Origin: Diatrype stigma
Taxonomy: Eukaryota > Ascomycota > Sordariomycetes > Xylariales > Diatrypaceae
Assembly: GCA_022225965.2 (NCBI GenBank)
Contig: JAKJXP020000048.1
Span: 194,876-258,875, forward strand
DNA length: 64,000 bases
Reading direction: 5' to 3'
The translations under genes and the position numbers were made by a program. Position 1 is the first letter of the stretch. Each line of letters opens with the position of its first letter. This document shows positions 24,244 through 37,612 of the stretch, one piece after another. The notes beneath the pieces were generated by a model that ran no database searches, was not told the DNA's origin, and saw nothing but the letters and a program-made list of their open reading frames with translations.

Positions 24244-26031
24244 ATGGATGTTACAGCAGAACCCCCTTATTCCATGACTGTCCCCCTCCGTCAATTACTA
24301 GCCGGATGCCTGCTCCTCTCTTTGGCATATGGGATAAACACTTGGCGCAATCACCTGCCAGGTCGTTCGCCACAACAACAGTCTGTCAAAAACCACCACG
24401 GGGTTTCCATTCACACGACGCAACTTATGAGATGCAAATTGTCCCATTACCGCCTATTTCCAAAAACGCATTATTTTGCCTACTCGTACTTATCAGTAGG
24501 CATCCCTGTACGGTCTCCGAAATCCAATTGGTTACTCTCCGTGGACATATCTCCATGGTGGAAAAGGGGCTGGCTTCACGTGTCGGCTGAAGACCATCTT
24601 AATCGGGGACGAGATGGGAAGACTCTCTCAGAGAGTATTGATGGTTATCTGAAAATGCAGGTAAACATGAAAATCCTCGTGCATCTAGCCCCTGCGCGCT
24701 TTTCTCCTTAAGTACAACTCTTTACCGCACCCTAATCACACATTCGAGTGTAGGGACTGGATCCAACAGTATTCGTTCATATATATCTTGTCACGTCGGC
24801 TCGATTCCTCAATTATGTATTCAAGCCAGCATCCTTCTGGTATCTATTCACGGCAGATTACCAGCTCCAGTACGTCATCGCCGAAGTAAACAATACTTTC
24901 GGTGAGCGACGAATGTACTTATTTCCAGGCTCAGGAGACGCTGGGACCTTCAAACAGACTTTAGCCAAGGATTTCCACGTTTCCCCTTTTAATTCCAGAA
25001 AGGGATCGTACGTGCTCTCCGCTGCGAACCCCGCTAATGGGAAGAACATATCAATTACCACCACTCTCCGTTCTTCAAAAGGGCACCCGAAGCTGGTAGC
25101 TCACTTGTGGTCCGTTGCACCCGTTATAGACCCATCGAAATTATCAACACTCCGATCATTACTCTTCCTTCTTTCCTGGGGCTGGACCGTCCTCGTCACA
25201 TGTGAGGAGACCCTACCTACCCCCTTTCGCAAGCCGCTGACATGGTCGTAACCGGTGCGGGATGGAAAAGACCTTAGAATTGTTTCCCAAGCAGTTTGGC
25301 TGGCAAAGGTTAATAAACTCAAAATTTGGCATCGTCCTGAACCGAGGGAATCAGCCATTCCGCGGAAAACAACTCCAGCTGAGGTCTTTATAGCGACCGT
25401 CTTTATACGATATATAGAGTTCCTACTGGCTACTTCACCAATCAAATACAGGTTATCAGTGCCCTACTCCACGACATCCGTCGAGCGATCACTTCCAGGC
25501 AAGTACGGTTCTTTAGAGCTACGAATTCTGCGAGAAACCGATTCCATTGAGTTAGTCTTGAGAATCCACACGCCGCAGTTCTATCGCCAATTGATCACAT
25601 ATGAGAAGCTATCCGACTTCTTGTCGTACACGTTACTCCATCCCTACGAGGAGAACCGCACCGCCTGGTCCGACGATGCACAGAGCTTGGTTGCTACAGT
25701 ACAGGATCTTGAGTCCACCTTGAACGAACAGGATAGGTATGCATCAAGCATGCATTACCATGCGATCTGCCACAACGTAATTTGGTACATCTACAGTGGC
25801 TTCCGGTGCGTGCAACCATTCAGGGGGTCTTATCCTAACCCTGGCTTGCCTAACACGCGTGTGCATACGCAACCGCGGGAGGATTCAAGGTCTTCGCAGA
25901 AAGGCGGACAATGCTTTTTGGATGGCTTTGTCCTCCAAAATTGTAACCTATGGCTACGACTGAGGTACATGCTGGCAACTTTGGGCCTCCAAGGGAGGGC
26001 ATGGGTTATGGGTACTGTTGGAGGGGAGTAA
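24244..26031 (+). CDS. DUF1365 family membrane-associated protein
   Basis: Three exons (24244-24660, 24754-25201, 25271-26031) with 93- and 69-nt introns (branch CCTAATC and CGCTGAC) give 541 residues. A hydrophobic N-terminal segment at about residues 11-28 suggests a membrane anchor. The DUF1365 signature follows: LVTSARFLNYVFKPASFWY (about 151-169), EVNNTFGERRMY (about 183-194), FHVSPFNSRKGSY (about 213-225). A second hydrophobic stretch lies near 270-288, then RIVSQAVW and KIWHRPEP. The molecular function of DUF1365 is unknown; bacterial members sit beside cyclopropane-fatty-acid synthase-like genes, suggesting a lipid role. The last about 120 residues are less family-like, so the 3' end may be mis-modelled. 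The first ATG was chosen; an in-frame ATG 10 codons later is possible. Confidence 0.85.
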
Positions 26032-26268
26032 GCAGGATGCAAGATGGCGTAATATTCAGCCTCGTTGAATAAGGGGGGGAGGAGGTTGGTAGTATGGCAA
26101 GAATAGTGGTGGTCGTACGCATAATATCCTGGCTGTGGGTGGGTGGGCTTGGGGACCTGTAGTTCAGCTCATCGGAGGTAGTATCTTGAGCACATCGTCC
26201 ACGTCATCGTCGAGCCGTGCCGCTATTTAGGTTCTATCATACCCACCCACATATTTTCGTTTCATACC
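26032..26268. other. 3' flank of the DUF1365 gene
   Basis: Balanced composition, with a G-rich run near 26,070. No further gene is seen before the AT-rich block. Confidence 0.4.
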
Positions 26269-26280
26269 GTGGGTAACCAT
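26269..26280 (+). repeat. GTGGGTAACCAT motif at the island/AT-block border
   Basis: The same word family occurs several times inside the hAT MITE at 53,318-53,717 and, inverted, at 41,702-41,712 near the other end of this AT block. It may be the remains of a hAT-like terminus. Confidence 0.25.
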
Positions 26281-26334
26281 GATAAATTAATAAATAACTA
26301 CCGAAATGTAATGTTTTATTAGTAATTAATGTTA

Positions 26335-26640
26335 TAAACTAATAAACATGTATTATTATTAATTAATTAAAACGTTAAAGTTTATTATAAACGTTTCGAA
26401 CTTTTTATTTTTAATTAAAAATGTTAATGGCGTTAATAACATTAACTATATATAAGAATATAATACCGCTATATAATGCTTAATATTACTTATTATTAAT
26501 ATAAAAATAAAGTTATGAAATAATTAAAGCATAAATTGCTATAAAATATTAAGAACTTTAAGGATTTTTATATAATTTTTAATAATATTAAATAAAAATA
26601 TATAATATTAAATAAGTTTGAAATTACTATATTACGTAAT
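26335..26640 (+). repeat. LTR-like repeat family R, copy 1
   Basis: Aligns with 37,315-37,612 in the same orientation and with 34,474-34,722 inverted. Shared landmarks are TTATTATTAATATAA, AAGGATTTTTATATAATT and a TATTACGTAATA end. Mostly transitions separate the copies. The first copy here and the third in direct orientation could be the LTRs of one 11-kb relic, but that was not proven. Confidence 0.6.
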
Positions 26641-29600
26641 ATATGCCCTTTTACGAAATATCATTTACGTTTTTATAATAAATAATATTTAATATATATA
26701 AAAAATACGTAATATCTTTAATTCTTATAAATTAAAAAGCAATATTTAATTATTTAATAATTTAATTACATAATTAAAATTCAAGATTTAATTACATATA
26801 AATTGAATTTTAATATTAAGATATTTCGCCTTATTTATTACGTACGAAAAGCTTAATATTATTTATATCGTATTATTTATTCGATTTTTTATCGTAAAGA
26901 TTATTAATACTTCCAAATACCTTATATTTCATTTATTTATTTATTCGATATATTCGGTAATATGTAATATTAATAACTGAAATTAATTTGTACGAAATAC
27001 CCGGCGAAAGGTTCGATAATTTATAATTTTTATACATTCGTCGTAACCATTAAAATTTAACGCGAAATCGCGAAATTCGGTTTCGGAATTAAAAATACGT
27101 AAAGATCGATTTACGAATAAAGCATTAAGAAAAAACCGGTTTATGGAAATAGCCTTTTCGGATATTTCTTTTCGGAATTACGGAATACGTATCTAATAAG
27201 AAGCGGCGTCGTTAAGTGTTATAATTTTCGTATTACCTTTACGTATAATTTATATGCATTTTATTGCATAATTAACGATTCGTATTTACCGTTAATTAAT
27301 ATTTTCTTAAGTTATTATATATAATGCCTTGTTTTTATTCATAACGAAAATCGTATTTAGTACTTTTTTATTAATTAATCGGAATATTATTTCCGTAAAT
27401 ATAATTAAAATAACATTTAATTATTAAATAATAATAATACTTATAATAATAATTTATTATATTTCAATATTATCGAATTAACGAATATTGCCGGCAATTA
27501 TTAGGAATATTTTAATAATATTCGAAAAAATGCTTAAACGATAAATTAATAAAAACAGGTTATTGGTAGAAAATATTATAATGCCGTTTAAATTAAGTTT
27601 ATATAAAAGATTAAAATTTAATCGGCATTTAATACTGCCGACAGAAATACTTAATGATATCGTTAAATTATTAAGTAATAAGCATCCGTAAAAGCCGCTA
27701 AAAATAGCTAATTTTATAAAGCGTTAAGGAATAATCCTTTATATAAGCCATTTAGGAATAGTCGTTTTTATAAACTATTCGGAAAAACTTTTTCTAATAG
27801 TTTATTTTGATTTATTCCTTTTTATAATCCATTCAGAAACAATTTTCCGTATAAACCATTTACGGAAATCTTTATCTTTAATGGTTATAATATTCGTAAA
27901 TTATTTTTATTTTCGATAATAATCCAAGCCTATTATTAAACCGCCTAAAACGGGCGTTATTATTAATTTCGTTAGAAAAATATGCCAAAAGGCGCCTAAA
28001 AAGCCAAAGATTGCCCGCAAATTCTGCCCGTAATTATTATTTAAATAATTCGGATAATTACTTAACTAACGACGAATATTATTCCGAATATTATTTTAAT
28101 TAAAACCCGCTTTTATCTATTTTATTAATTATTTTTATATACAGCTTTTGATTATTAAAATATTTTCGAAATATATTTTAAATAGTTTCTTTTATAAATA
28201 TTCGGGAATTTCTATTATTACCGTAAGTTCGGTATTTCGAAAAGCCGTTAAAAAAGGCTAATTATTTTAAACGGTATTAGAATATATATTATTATATTTA
28301 TTTAGAATATTCGTGATTAATGAATAATAATTAGGAAATCTTATGTAATAAACTAATAAATATTATCGAAAATTAAGTAGTAAATATATTATATATTATA
28401 TTAAAGTAAATATATAAATAAGTACTTCCTATTATTTAAATTATTAATAAATAAATTAATAATATTTTAATAATAATTATTAATATTGCTGGTTATTTTT
28501 GTATTATAAATAAATTATATTATATTAAAAAGAAATAATAATAAATACTAAAAACCGAATTAAAATAAAAGATAATTATTTAAATTATGAAATTAATATT
28601 ATAAAAAGGAAGAATTATTAATATGTATTGCAAAGTATTAAAAATCCCTTTATATGCCTTTTTGTATTAATTAAGTTGTTTTTATTATTTTTATTATTTG
28701 CTTTAAAGGAAATCTTTATATTACTAAGTTTATTAAAAATTTAAATAATTAAGAAAAGGCGATATAATTATTTTCGATATTATTGCCGCTTGCCTTTGTT
28801 TATAAAACCTTTTATTTCCCTTAATTATTAGCAATTCGTTAATCGAAACGACCGTCTTTATTCCGTTATAAGTTCTTATTTATTTGGACCATTTTTTAGG
28901 CTTTATTCGAATTTCTCGCATTTAATTTAAGAAATTAAGAAAAAAGCCTTAACCGTTTTCGGCTACGTCTTTTTTCTTTTAATGTAATAATAAATAGCGG
29001 GCCATATATTGATATTAGGGATTCGTAAAGTTCCTAATTTATGGATATATCGAATTTTCGGATATACTTTATTTTTTATCGCATTTTTATATTCTTTTTT
29101 TAACTGTATTTACTAAACTTTACCGTAAATGCCATTTGTTATACGTAACATTAAAGCCCTTTCATCGTATTAAATACGTAATTCTTTTCCGGATTATTTG
29201 TTTATTTAGTAACCTTTTTATTTCGAAATGTTTATAGCATTCCTTAAAAATCTCCCTATCTTCTTTAATTTCCATAACCAATTCCTTACGTAATAATATC
29301 GAAATTCGTAAATACGGATTATTTTCTGACGTAACTGCCGGTTTTAAATAAATTATTAATATTACCGAATAAATATTTCAGGCTTCGTTATAATCCAATT
29401 CGTAAATTAAGCTATTAATTTTTCGCATTACCTTAAAAAAACTTATAAATCGGGGGGTCATTTTTTTTATTACAAATATATAATAATAAATACCCCTTAT
29501 ATAAACGCACCTTAATTCATAATCCCTATTAGAAAACCATTAGCTTATATTTTAAATTATATCTTTAAATTATAAGATAAATTATTAACGATTTCGTAAT

Positions 29601-30304
29601 TTATACCGCTTTTCGAAATATCGTAACTATTAACCAATCGAAAAGCCGTTATAATAGTAATCCTTTTAAATATATTCGAATACTTATAAAATATTCGTTA
29701 AATAAATATTTAATTCTTATTAATTTCTTATTATTAAGTATCGCTATAAATTATAATATAACCTTTGCCCATAATTTCTTAAAACATATTTAATTCTAAT
29801 ATCGAAATGCCGTTTTTATCGTTTAATTCTTACGTTCGAATAAATTATTTGTTTATAAGTAATAGGTTATTATATACCGTTAATATATTCGTATTATTAA
29901 TTACATTTCATGTTATATTTTTTATATAAATTTCATAGCCTTATTCGTAATAATCATTTTTAAAATTTCTTAATTATTTATTAAAGATTATCGATTAATT
30001 ATTAATATATTGGTATTACGTAAAGTTATTTCGTATATTATGCCGAATGCTATTAATTTATTTCCTACTTGTAATATAAAAATGTCGTTTATTTCCTTTA
30101 TTGCGTTTATTTTTTTAAAGTATTTCTTAAACTTTTACGTTCGAATGTATTTCGTTCGGAAATGTTCGATATGTTTTATAAAACGTCGGTTATACGTAAC
30201 GTTAATATATTATTTAATAATGTTTATAATTAAATGGCCTTATTATATAAATATAATTAAATTTCGTTATAATTAATTTATTCGTTAAAAGTTTTATTTA
30301 ATAT
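26641..30304. other. AT-rich degraded repeat sequence
   Basis: No recognised domain. An open stretch at 30,010-30,276 (plus, 88 codons) is Phe/Ile/Tyr-rich and has no family resemblance. Probably decayed retrotransposon internal sequence. Confidence 0.4.
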
Positions 30305-30379
30305 TATAATATTATTTTTAATACTAATTAAAAAGGCCGGATTAAGATCGTAACGACATATCTTAATAAATTCGAATAA

Positions 30380-30571
30380 TTAAAGAATACCAATATCCAA
30401 AGACTCAAAACGCGAGGTCGGTTCTACCTCGCCGCGGACCCAAACGGAAAGAACTGGAATATAAGTACGGACCGAAATACGGATAAAAATAGGCGTAGTT
30501 ATGGCGACGTCGCCGAAAGAATTGCCCAAAAGCGACGCATAAACGGGCAGCTTTTTAACGCGTTTATGCAT
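30380..30571 (-). pseudogene. Unrecognised open frame in repeat arm 2 (63 codons)
   Basis: Begins MHKRVKKLPVYASLLGNSF and ends in a SRFESLDIGIL-like stretch. The corresponding part of arm 1 carries a mutated version. Composition is more balanced than its surroundings. No family is recognised. It may be part of the same ancestral protein as the 87-codon frame upstream on this strand. Confidence 0.3.
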
Positions 30572-30843
30572 AACAAATCGGGCCTTATATAAAACGTTAT
30601 ATATTCGTTTAACGTTTTAAAACGGAATTAATACGAATCGATTAAAGGGAAACTTTAATTTATTTTTTATGCGTTTTCGATAGGATTCGCTTAATATTTC
30701 GCAACAAACGACCAAAACTTACGGAATTTGGGCTTAAAATTATCGGCGGATTAAGCGAAATTAAAACGACTTCGAAAAAAAAACGGGGAACTTATTTCGA
30801 AATAATCGGAAATAATTTTTTTATAATATTTACATATAATGCA

Positions 30844-31107
30844 TTAACGAAATTTACCAGCTATATCGATTAAATATCGGAACATAACGATACGAAAATA
30901 AAACGATTTATAACGGTCGCAATAAAACAAAAAAAAATCCTTCGTTATGTAATACGTATAAAATACGTATTTCATTTTTTTCGATAAAAGATCGGAATAA
31001 ATTAAAATATTCGAAGCGGGCTTTTTAAAAGAATCCGATATTATTACAAAATCGAAGCGATTAAATCGCGAAAACGGTAATAAAACGATAAGGCAAAAAA
31101 AAACCAA
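30844..31107 (-). pseudogene. Unrecognised open frame in repeat arm 2 (87 codons)
   Basis: Contains SDLLSKKMKYV and FLFYCDRYKSFYFRIVMFRY. The same peptide with a few substitutions (FLFYCDRYKSFRFRIVIF) is encoded at about 7,790-7,970 in arm 1, showing that the frame was shared by the family before decay. The stop codon after KFR is also shared. Function unknown; no transposase or recombinase motif is visible. Confidence 0.4.
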
Positions 31108-31900
31108 ACGAAATCGGTCATAAAACGGACGAACAAATAAAATTAAACGGCTAAATAATATATTATTAAAATTAATAAACGTCGAATTAACGTCGGAAAT
31201 AATAAAACATTACGCAAATTCGAATCGACCTTAAGCGCCCGGATTTCCGGACGTTTAAAAATAATCCGAATTCGTATATAACGCAAAAAGTAAAAAAAAT
31301 AATTATAATAAATTAAAAAATAATCAAAAATCGATTTAAGCCTTTATTTTTAAAAATCGAATCGATAACGGAAAGAAATTACTTATCGGATTAATTATTA
31401 TTATTAAAAAAAAGGAAAAATTTCCGAACGGAAAGAGAATAAGATATTTATACCTTAAAAGCGGTATATAATTTTATCTGCCGATTAAATCGTTGTCGCA
31501 TTAACGCCGGCCGGGGCAAATAATTTACTTATATCCAAAGCGATATATCGGACGTACGGATTATTCCGTATCGCTTTTTTTTCCCTTATAACTTACCTTT
31601 GTTTATTTAATATATCGGTATTATATTTAATAATATATACGCTATACGTTTACGGCGCAAAACCGAATCGGCTTTGCGTTATAATCTTTTTTTTAATTTA
31701 ATAAATAACTTTAAGCCTTTCTGTAATAAAAAGCGGGCAAAAACCATTTTGGATATTTTTTATATATAACCAGAAAAGCGATTTCGATACGAATTAATAG
31801 GTTTTTCTTTTCGATTTCGGTTTAAGGTTTTTTATTATGCTAGAACTAAACGTATACCGGCATGGCCCTTTGGGCCGTCGACCGCGTAATATTATATATA

Positions 31901-34473
31901 TATATATATTATTTCCGATAATATTAATTATTTTGTTCGATAAAACTATATTCGTTTACTTTATTAATTATTTATATATTTGTTTTATATTTAATTTAAG
32001 AATTTAATAAGTCGTCGATATTTTATATAACTTATTTATATTCGTTTTATAATATTAATGTTTACTTTAAATTAATATTGTTAATAAATTATAATTAAAA
32101 CGCTTATAATAATAACGTTATTATTATTATAAACGTAAAGTTGTTTAAAAAAAATTGGTCTTATATATGCCGGTTTCGGCGATGTTTTTTTGAACTGGGT
32201 TATTCGCGGCGGTTAAGGTTTCGACTTGGTCGTATTAAAGGTTTTGGAGGTTTTGGATGTTTTGGATATTTTAAATGTTTTAATTAGTGCTGGCTTAATA
32301 ACGGATATGCATTTTTTATAAATTAAATTGTTCCTATTATAATATTTTTAATAGGTTAGAATTTATTTAATATTCGTTAATATAATTTATTATTTTATTT
32401 CGGCTTGTTATAATTTTAATAATATTTCTTACGATTAAGAATTAAATTTATTTGCGTTTTTATATATTCGGAGCGCTTTTATCTTTTCCTTAAAAGGCCG
32501 CCGATATTTATAACTCGAATCGTTTTTTTAATTATTTCTGTATTTCTTTTCGATAATCATCGCTAATATTTTCAATATGTTCTGCCAGATCTTGGAGTTT
32601 GCTGGTTGGCTTATGGGATTAATTTTCCGCCAACGCGTCGACTATTAATTCTAAATCCATGTTTGCCGAAGGCATGTATATTTTAAGAACCCTTTTCTAA
32701 TAATCCGACGAAATCCTTCTCGTATATTTAAGCCTTTGTCTTTATAATTGTCGTTATAGTTATTATAAAAGCTATTTTTTAATGACTTTATTGCAGTAAC
32801 GTTTTAATTGGTTTGGTTTTCGAAGTACGATGATAATATTATTAATAAAGAACGATTTGGTATTTCGATTTGTTTATTAGCTCTTAGCAGTTTTTAATTA
32901 ATGGATTTATATTATTTCTTTTCGAGATAAAAGGCGGAAATAAACGCCTATGCCTATATTAGTACTGCTTGTTTATGAAAAATGGATTTATTTTCGACAT
33001 ATTAAAGCCAGTTATTAAAACGGAAATTAAATTCGGAAATAATAAGTATTTGTTACAATTATAAGTAAATTGCGTTATAAATATAAATGATTAATTATAT
33101 AAACGTTTTTATATTTATTACTTTATAATATTTTATATGCTTTGTTATTTATATACGAACGGATACGTTGGTATGGATATAATTAAAACTGTATTAGCTT
33201 TTTAATAAAAATAATAATGCATTAGCTTTTTTAATTTTAAATTATTAGGTAATTTTATTTAATAAGGCGTTTAGGTTTTCGAATAAAATAGTCTTTATGT
33301 TTTAATTAATCTTTATTACTTATTAAGTTTAAGCGTTTTTACGAAGCAATTAAGGAAAATCTTTAATAATGATTTCGGCTTTGTTCGGAGTTTGGGCATA
33401 CTTACGTATTACAGTTATAAAAAGCTGCATATTACGCCAGTAAACATCCGTATTGATTTGGGCAAAGTTATTCGTTTTAAAAGAAGATTCGAAATTAGGG
33501 TTTAAAAACCCGATATTTTAAAGCTTTCATTTACGGATAAAAGAATTCTTAAATTAATTATTTCCAAAACATTAAAAAGCTGTTTTAGCAATTTCGATAA
33601 ATCCCTTAAGGCTTAGGTTCTTTAATTTATTTAATAAAACGATAGTTCCATTTAAACCTTAAGCAAAGGCGTTGAATCCCGTAAAAGAACCTTTAGGATT
33701 CGATGACTTATTAAAAAAGAACGCTTCCGTATTTAAACCTAACGGTTTAGTTCTGATATTAAATATGTTTTTATTATTAGGATTAAATAGATATATATTT
33801 AAAAATAAAGATATCAAAGAAATATAGTAGGCTTTTTATTATTAAAAGATTAATATTATTTATTAATTTATATTACAAAATTATCTTAATTATAGGCGTT
33901 CGAATTTATTTATAACGTTTTCGGTTAAATTGTTTTAATGTATTAATATAAAAATATTCCTAAAAGGGGCTTTTGGTAATGTATTTTATAAACTGAAAAA
34001 TAACCTTTTTTGGTATTTTAAGGATTTATTCTGGATTATCGTTGGTTTTTTTTTTTTTATTTTTAATTATCGTTACCGTTATTATTATTAAAAGAAATGT
34101 TTTATATAAAAGCAAGGTTTGGGAATTTTTCGATAACGTATTTCTCGACTTTTAAATAAGCTTATTTAAATCTTTAATAATTTATAATTCATTTAGCCGG
34201 GTATTAAATAAATAAAGCAGAAACGTTTTTAATAATTCGCTTAAATTTTAATAATAAAAGGTAATTATATTTCAAAAATAATTTATAAATTTTAAAAACA
34301 ATGTCTTTTAATAACGAATTATGCTTAACATAATCTAAATAATCGATAATAAAATCTAATATAATTATAAGGGTATTTTTATTATAAATACGGAATAAAT
34401 ACCAAAATCGTAATATAAAACGATAACCTTAAAGGGTAAATAACCGATAAATAATCGAAATGGTATTATTACG
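31901..34473. other. AT-rich degraded repeat sequence
   Basis: Broken frames only. A low-complexity stretch near 32,235-32,280 (repeated GGTTTTGGAGGTTTTGGATG-like words) may encode a degenerate proline/glutamine repeat of a gag on the minus strand. No secure assignment. Confidence 0.35.
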
Positions 34474-34722
34474 TAATATACTAGTTCCTAGGATTATTTA
34501 ATATTACGTACCCTTATTTAATATTGCCAAGAACTATATAAAAGTTTTTGGAATCCCTAGTATTTCATAGTAATTTATGCTTTTATTACTTTATAACTTT
34601 ATTCTTATATTGGTAATAAATAATACTAAATACTATATAACGATGCTATGCCTTTATATATAATCGACGTTATCGACGCCGCCGATACTTTTAATTAAAA
34701 GCAAGAAATCCGGAACGTCCTT
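34474..34722 (-). repeat. LTR-like repeat family R, inverted copy
   Basis: Reverse complement of the family R copies at 26,335 and 37,315. It shares the TATTACGTAATA end, here on the left, and the GGATTTCTTGCTTTTAATTA segment on the minus strand near 34,690. Confidence 0.6.
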
Positions 34723-37314
34723 AATAGGTATGAAATAAGGGTTTTTTTAAATGTCTTAATAAGGAAAATATAAATTTAATAATTTTAAAAATGAAACCCG
34801 TTAATATGGGACCATTTTCGATAACTTATATTGCTTTATAAATAACGACGCTTAAAATAAATAATCGAGTTTCGATAAAAAATAAACAAAATGGATATTA
34901 AAATAAACGTTCTTATTTTTCGAAAACGAAAATAAAAATAAATAAATAAATAAAGGTTATCGCGTTAATTAATAAATAACAAAAGGGTAAATAAATGGAA
35001 CTTAAAAGGCTTAATTAATCGGTTTTAAGGCCCATATATGCCATTATAATTAATTAAATTCGACAAAAACCAATAACGTTTATAGCTTAATAATATAAAA
35101 TCATAATATTATCTTATATAAGTTATAAAACCGGAATGATATATAGTTATGATAATATATAAGGAAATGCTATTAAGTTATAAAAATAAACTTTAAGTAA
35201 AAAACGATAATGATTTTTTTAAGAAAAGACTAGTTATAATTAAGCTAGTAAGATTTATTAAGATAATAAAAGACGAAACTTATTACTTTTTAATTAAAAA
35301 AAGAAGCTTTTAAATAAGAAAGCTTTTTATAATAATGCCTTTAATAATAAATGAATTCGATTATTTATTAATTTATTGCTTCGGTTTTAAAGTAAAAGTA
35401 AAAATTAAATAGGATTTCCTTAGTAATTTTAATACTTTCGAATGTTTAAGTTTCGAGTTTCTTTAATTACGGAATATAATTAAATTATATTACCGATCCG
35501 TTAAGACTAGCAGTAAAAGTAAATTGCAAACGTTTTCGGTAGTTCTGAAAATCGAAAAACCAAAATTCTTGGCGCAGAATTGTTAGGTTTCCGTATTACT
35601 ATTTATACGTTTAATTTAGGCCTTTAATAATTAAGTAGCCCATTTAAGACCATCGAAAGCGTTAATATTCGTAAAAGGGCCTTAGTGTTTTGGTCGTTTT
35701 AGGATTTAAATGACTTGATTTAATATATTTTATGGTTATTAAAAGCGGAGAAAAGGCTAGTCGTGTTTAAGGTTTTTCGAATATAATATAAGTTATTAAA
35801 TATATATCGATAATTAGCTATTAAAAGATATTTCGTTTTATAATAATAGGTATTTTCGTAATAGCGCTTCGTATCGTATACGTATTTAGGGGCTTTATTT
35901 AATGCTATTAATAGCTTAATAATTATTAAAGGGTTTCGTTTATATTTCAAGGATTAAATAGCTTTCCGTAAGAATATTTCTTATATCGTCGTAATGTATT
36001 ATTCGGTATATATAATTTAAATGGCTTTATATAGGATTATTTCTTTAAGCGACGTAATTCGTTAACGGAATATTCGGTGTTTTTAATAACGAATGGTTAT
36101 TAGTAATATTAAAAGTCGGTATTTTCTTAGCGGCGACGATTTTTTTCGATAAAGGTATTTTTTTTATGGTTTTTATAAGCGTTTTAAGTTATTTAGATTA
36201 TTTTTTAAAATAATGCTTTATTTCGAAATCTTTTTCGTTATTAAAATAAAGATAATTTGTCGGTATAATAAAGGCACGATTAAATTGCTTTCGTTTAAAT
36301 ATAACAAAATTAGGCATAATTATTAACCTTTTAAAACTTTTCCGTATCGTTTTCGATACCGGTTATTTTAGGTTCTAGGCGAACGATATTCGTTAGGAAA
36401 TTCCGTGCCGATTCGTATATGCAAAACGTTTTAGGCCTAGATTATTTAATTTAAATAAGTTCCTTAAATTTATTTGACTTTTTTAAATAATTAAATCTTT
36501 TACCGAAGGGCCTTAAGGTATTAACGAATAATGACAAACGTATCGTATAAAAGGAATTTTAAAATAACTAACGATTTTTAAGGAATAGCTCTTTTTGTTT
36601 TAAAAGTTAATCCTATCGAAAAAGCCGTTAATTGTTCCGTATTAACGGTGCATTCCAAAAAAGGAAAAGATTTTTCCGAACGCTTTAATCTTTTAATTAA
36701 CGAAAGCTTCGCTTTAATAATATTATTCGTTAAGGAATTTAGCGATTTCTTTTATTAACGCAATAATATTAAAAAGTTTTAAAGCTTCCCGATTTCTTTT
36801 TTTACGTTTTTTTGCGAAATTATAAGAACTACTGGTTTTAATATTGGCCATAAAATTATGTTTAGCCTTTTATTATAAATCGATCGTATTTATTACATGG
36901 TCTTTTTAATTCGCATTAAAAAAATATATTAAGATTTCGAAAAGTTTTAAGTATTCGTTAGGATTATAATTATAAGCTATAAATTAACAAATTTAAATTT
37001 TTAAATTGCTAATAATTAAAGTTAATTTTTATATAAAACAAAAAAAGGATTTTCTTATTTATACGGCGCATTATAATAAATTATCGAAAAGGCTTTATAA
37101 AAAGCTATAAGCAATATTACGTTTTCGTTCGTAAATTCGTTATTTAATTCGAATAATTCCTTTAAAATAAGTAGTATTTTATTTATTTAAGCCGGGGCTT
37201 AATCGGTTTACTTTAAAGCGGTTCAGGCCTTTTAATTTTTTTGCTTATCGTAAGGTTTAAAGGAATTTACGTTTTTAGCGGTTACGCGTTATTCTTAAGA
37301 TTTAATAAATTATA
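34723..37314. other. AT-rich degraded repeat sequence
   Basis: Probably internal parts of one or more LTR elements. An open stretch at 35,720-35,950 (minus, 76 codons, Tyr/Asn-rich) has no family resemblance. Confidence 0.35.
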
Positions 37315-37612
37315 AACGATTAATGCTGGATTTTAACTAGAAATTTTATCATATGTTATAAACGTTCCGGATTTCTTGCTTTTAATTAGAAATGCCGGCA
37401 GCGTCGATAACGTCGATTATATATAAAAATACAGCACCGTTATGTAATGTTTAGTATTATTTATTATTAATATAAGAATAAAGTTATAAAATAATAAAAG
37501 CATGAATTATTATAAAATATTAAGGATTTTAAGGATTTTTATATAATTCTTAATAATATTAAATAAAAGTACGTAATATTAAATAATCCTAGGAACTATT
37601 ATATTACGTAAT
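37315..37612 (+). repeat. LTR-like repeat family R, copy 3
   Basis: Same orientation and internal landmarks as 26,335-26,640. Keeps CCGGATTTCTTGCTTTTAAT near 37,368 and ends in TATTACGTAATA. Confidence 0.6.

Larger units (their letters stand above)
30305..31900 (-). repeat. Arm 2 of the 1.6-kb dispersed inverted repeat
   Basis: Reverse complement of 6,905-8,490. This copy is less decayed: it keeps two open stretches on the minus strand, 31,107-30,844 (87 codons) and 30,571-30,380 (63 codons). It ends near CGACCGCGTAATATTATATA at 31,879, where similarity to arm 1 stops. Confidence 0.75.

Noticed and set aside
25202..25270. A disabling frameshift in the DUF1365 gene
   Set aside because: The frame change is explained by a 69-nt intron with GTGAGG donor and CGCTGAC branch; splicing restores the family motif RIVSQA.
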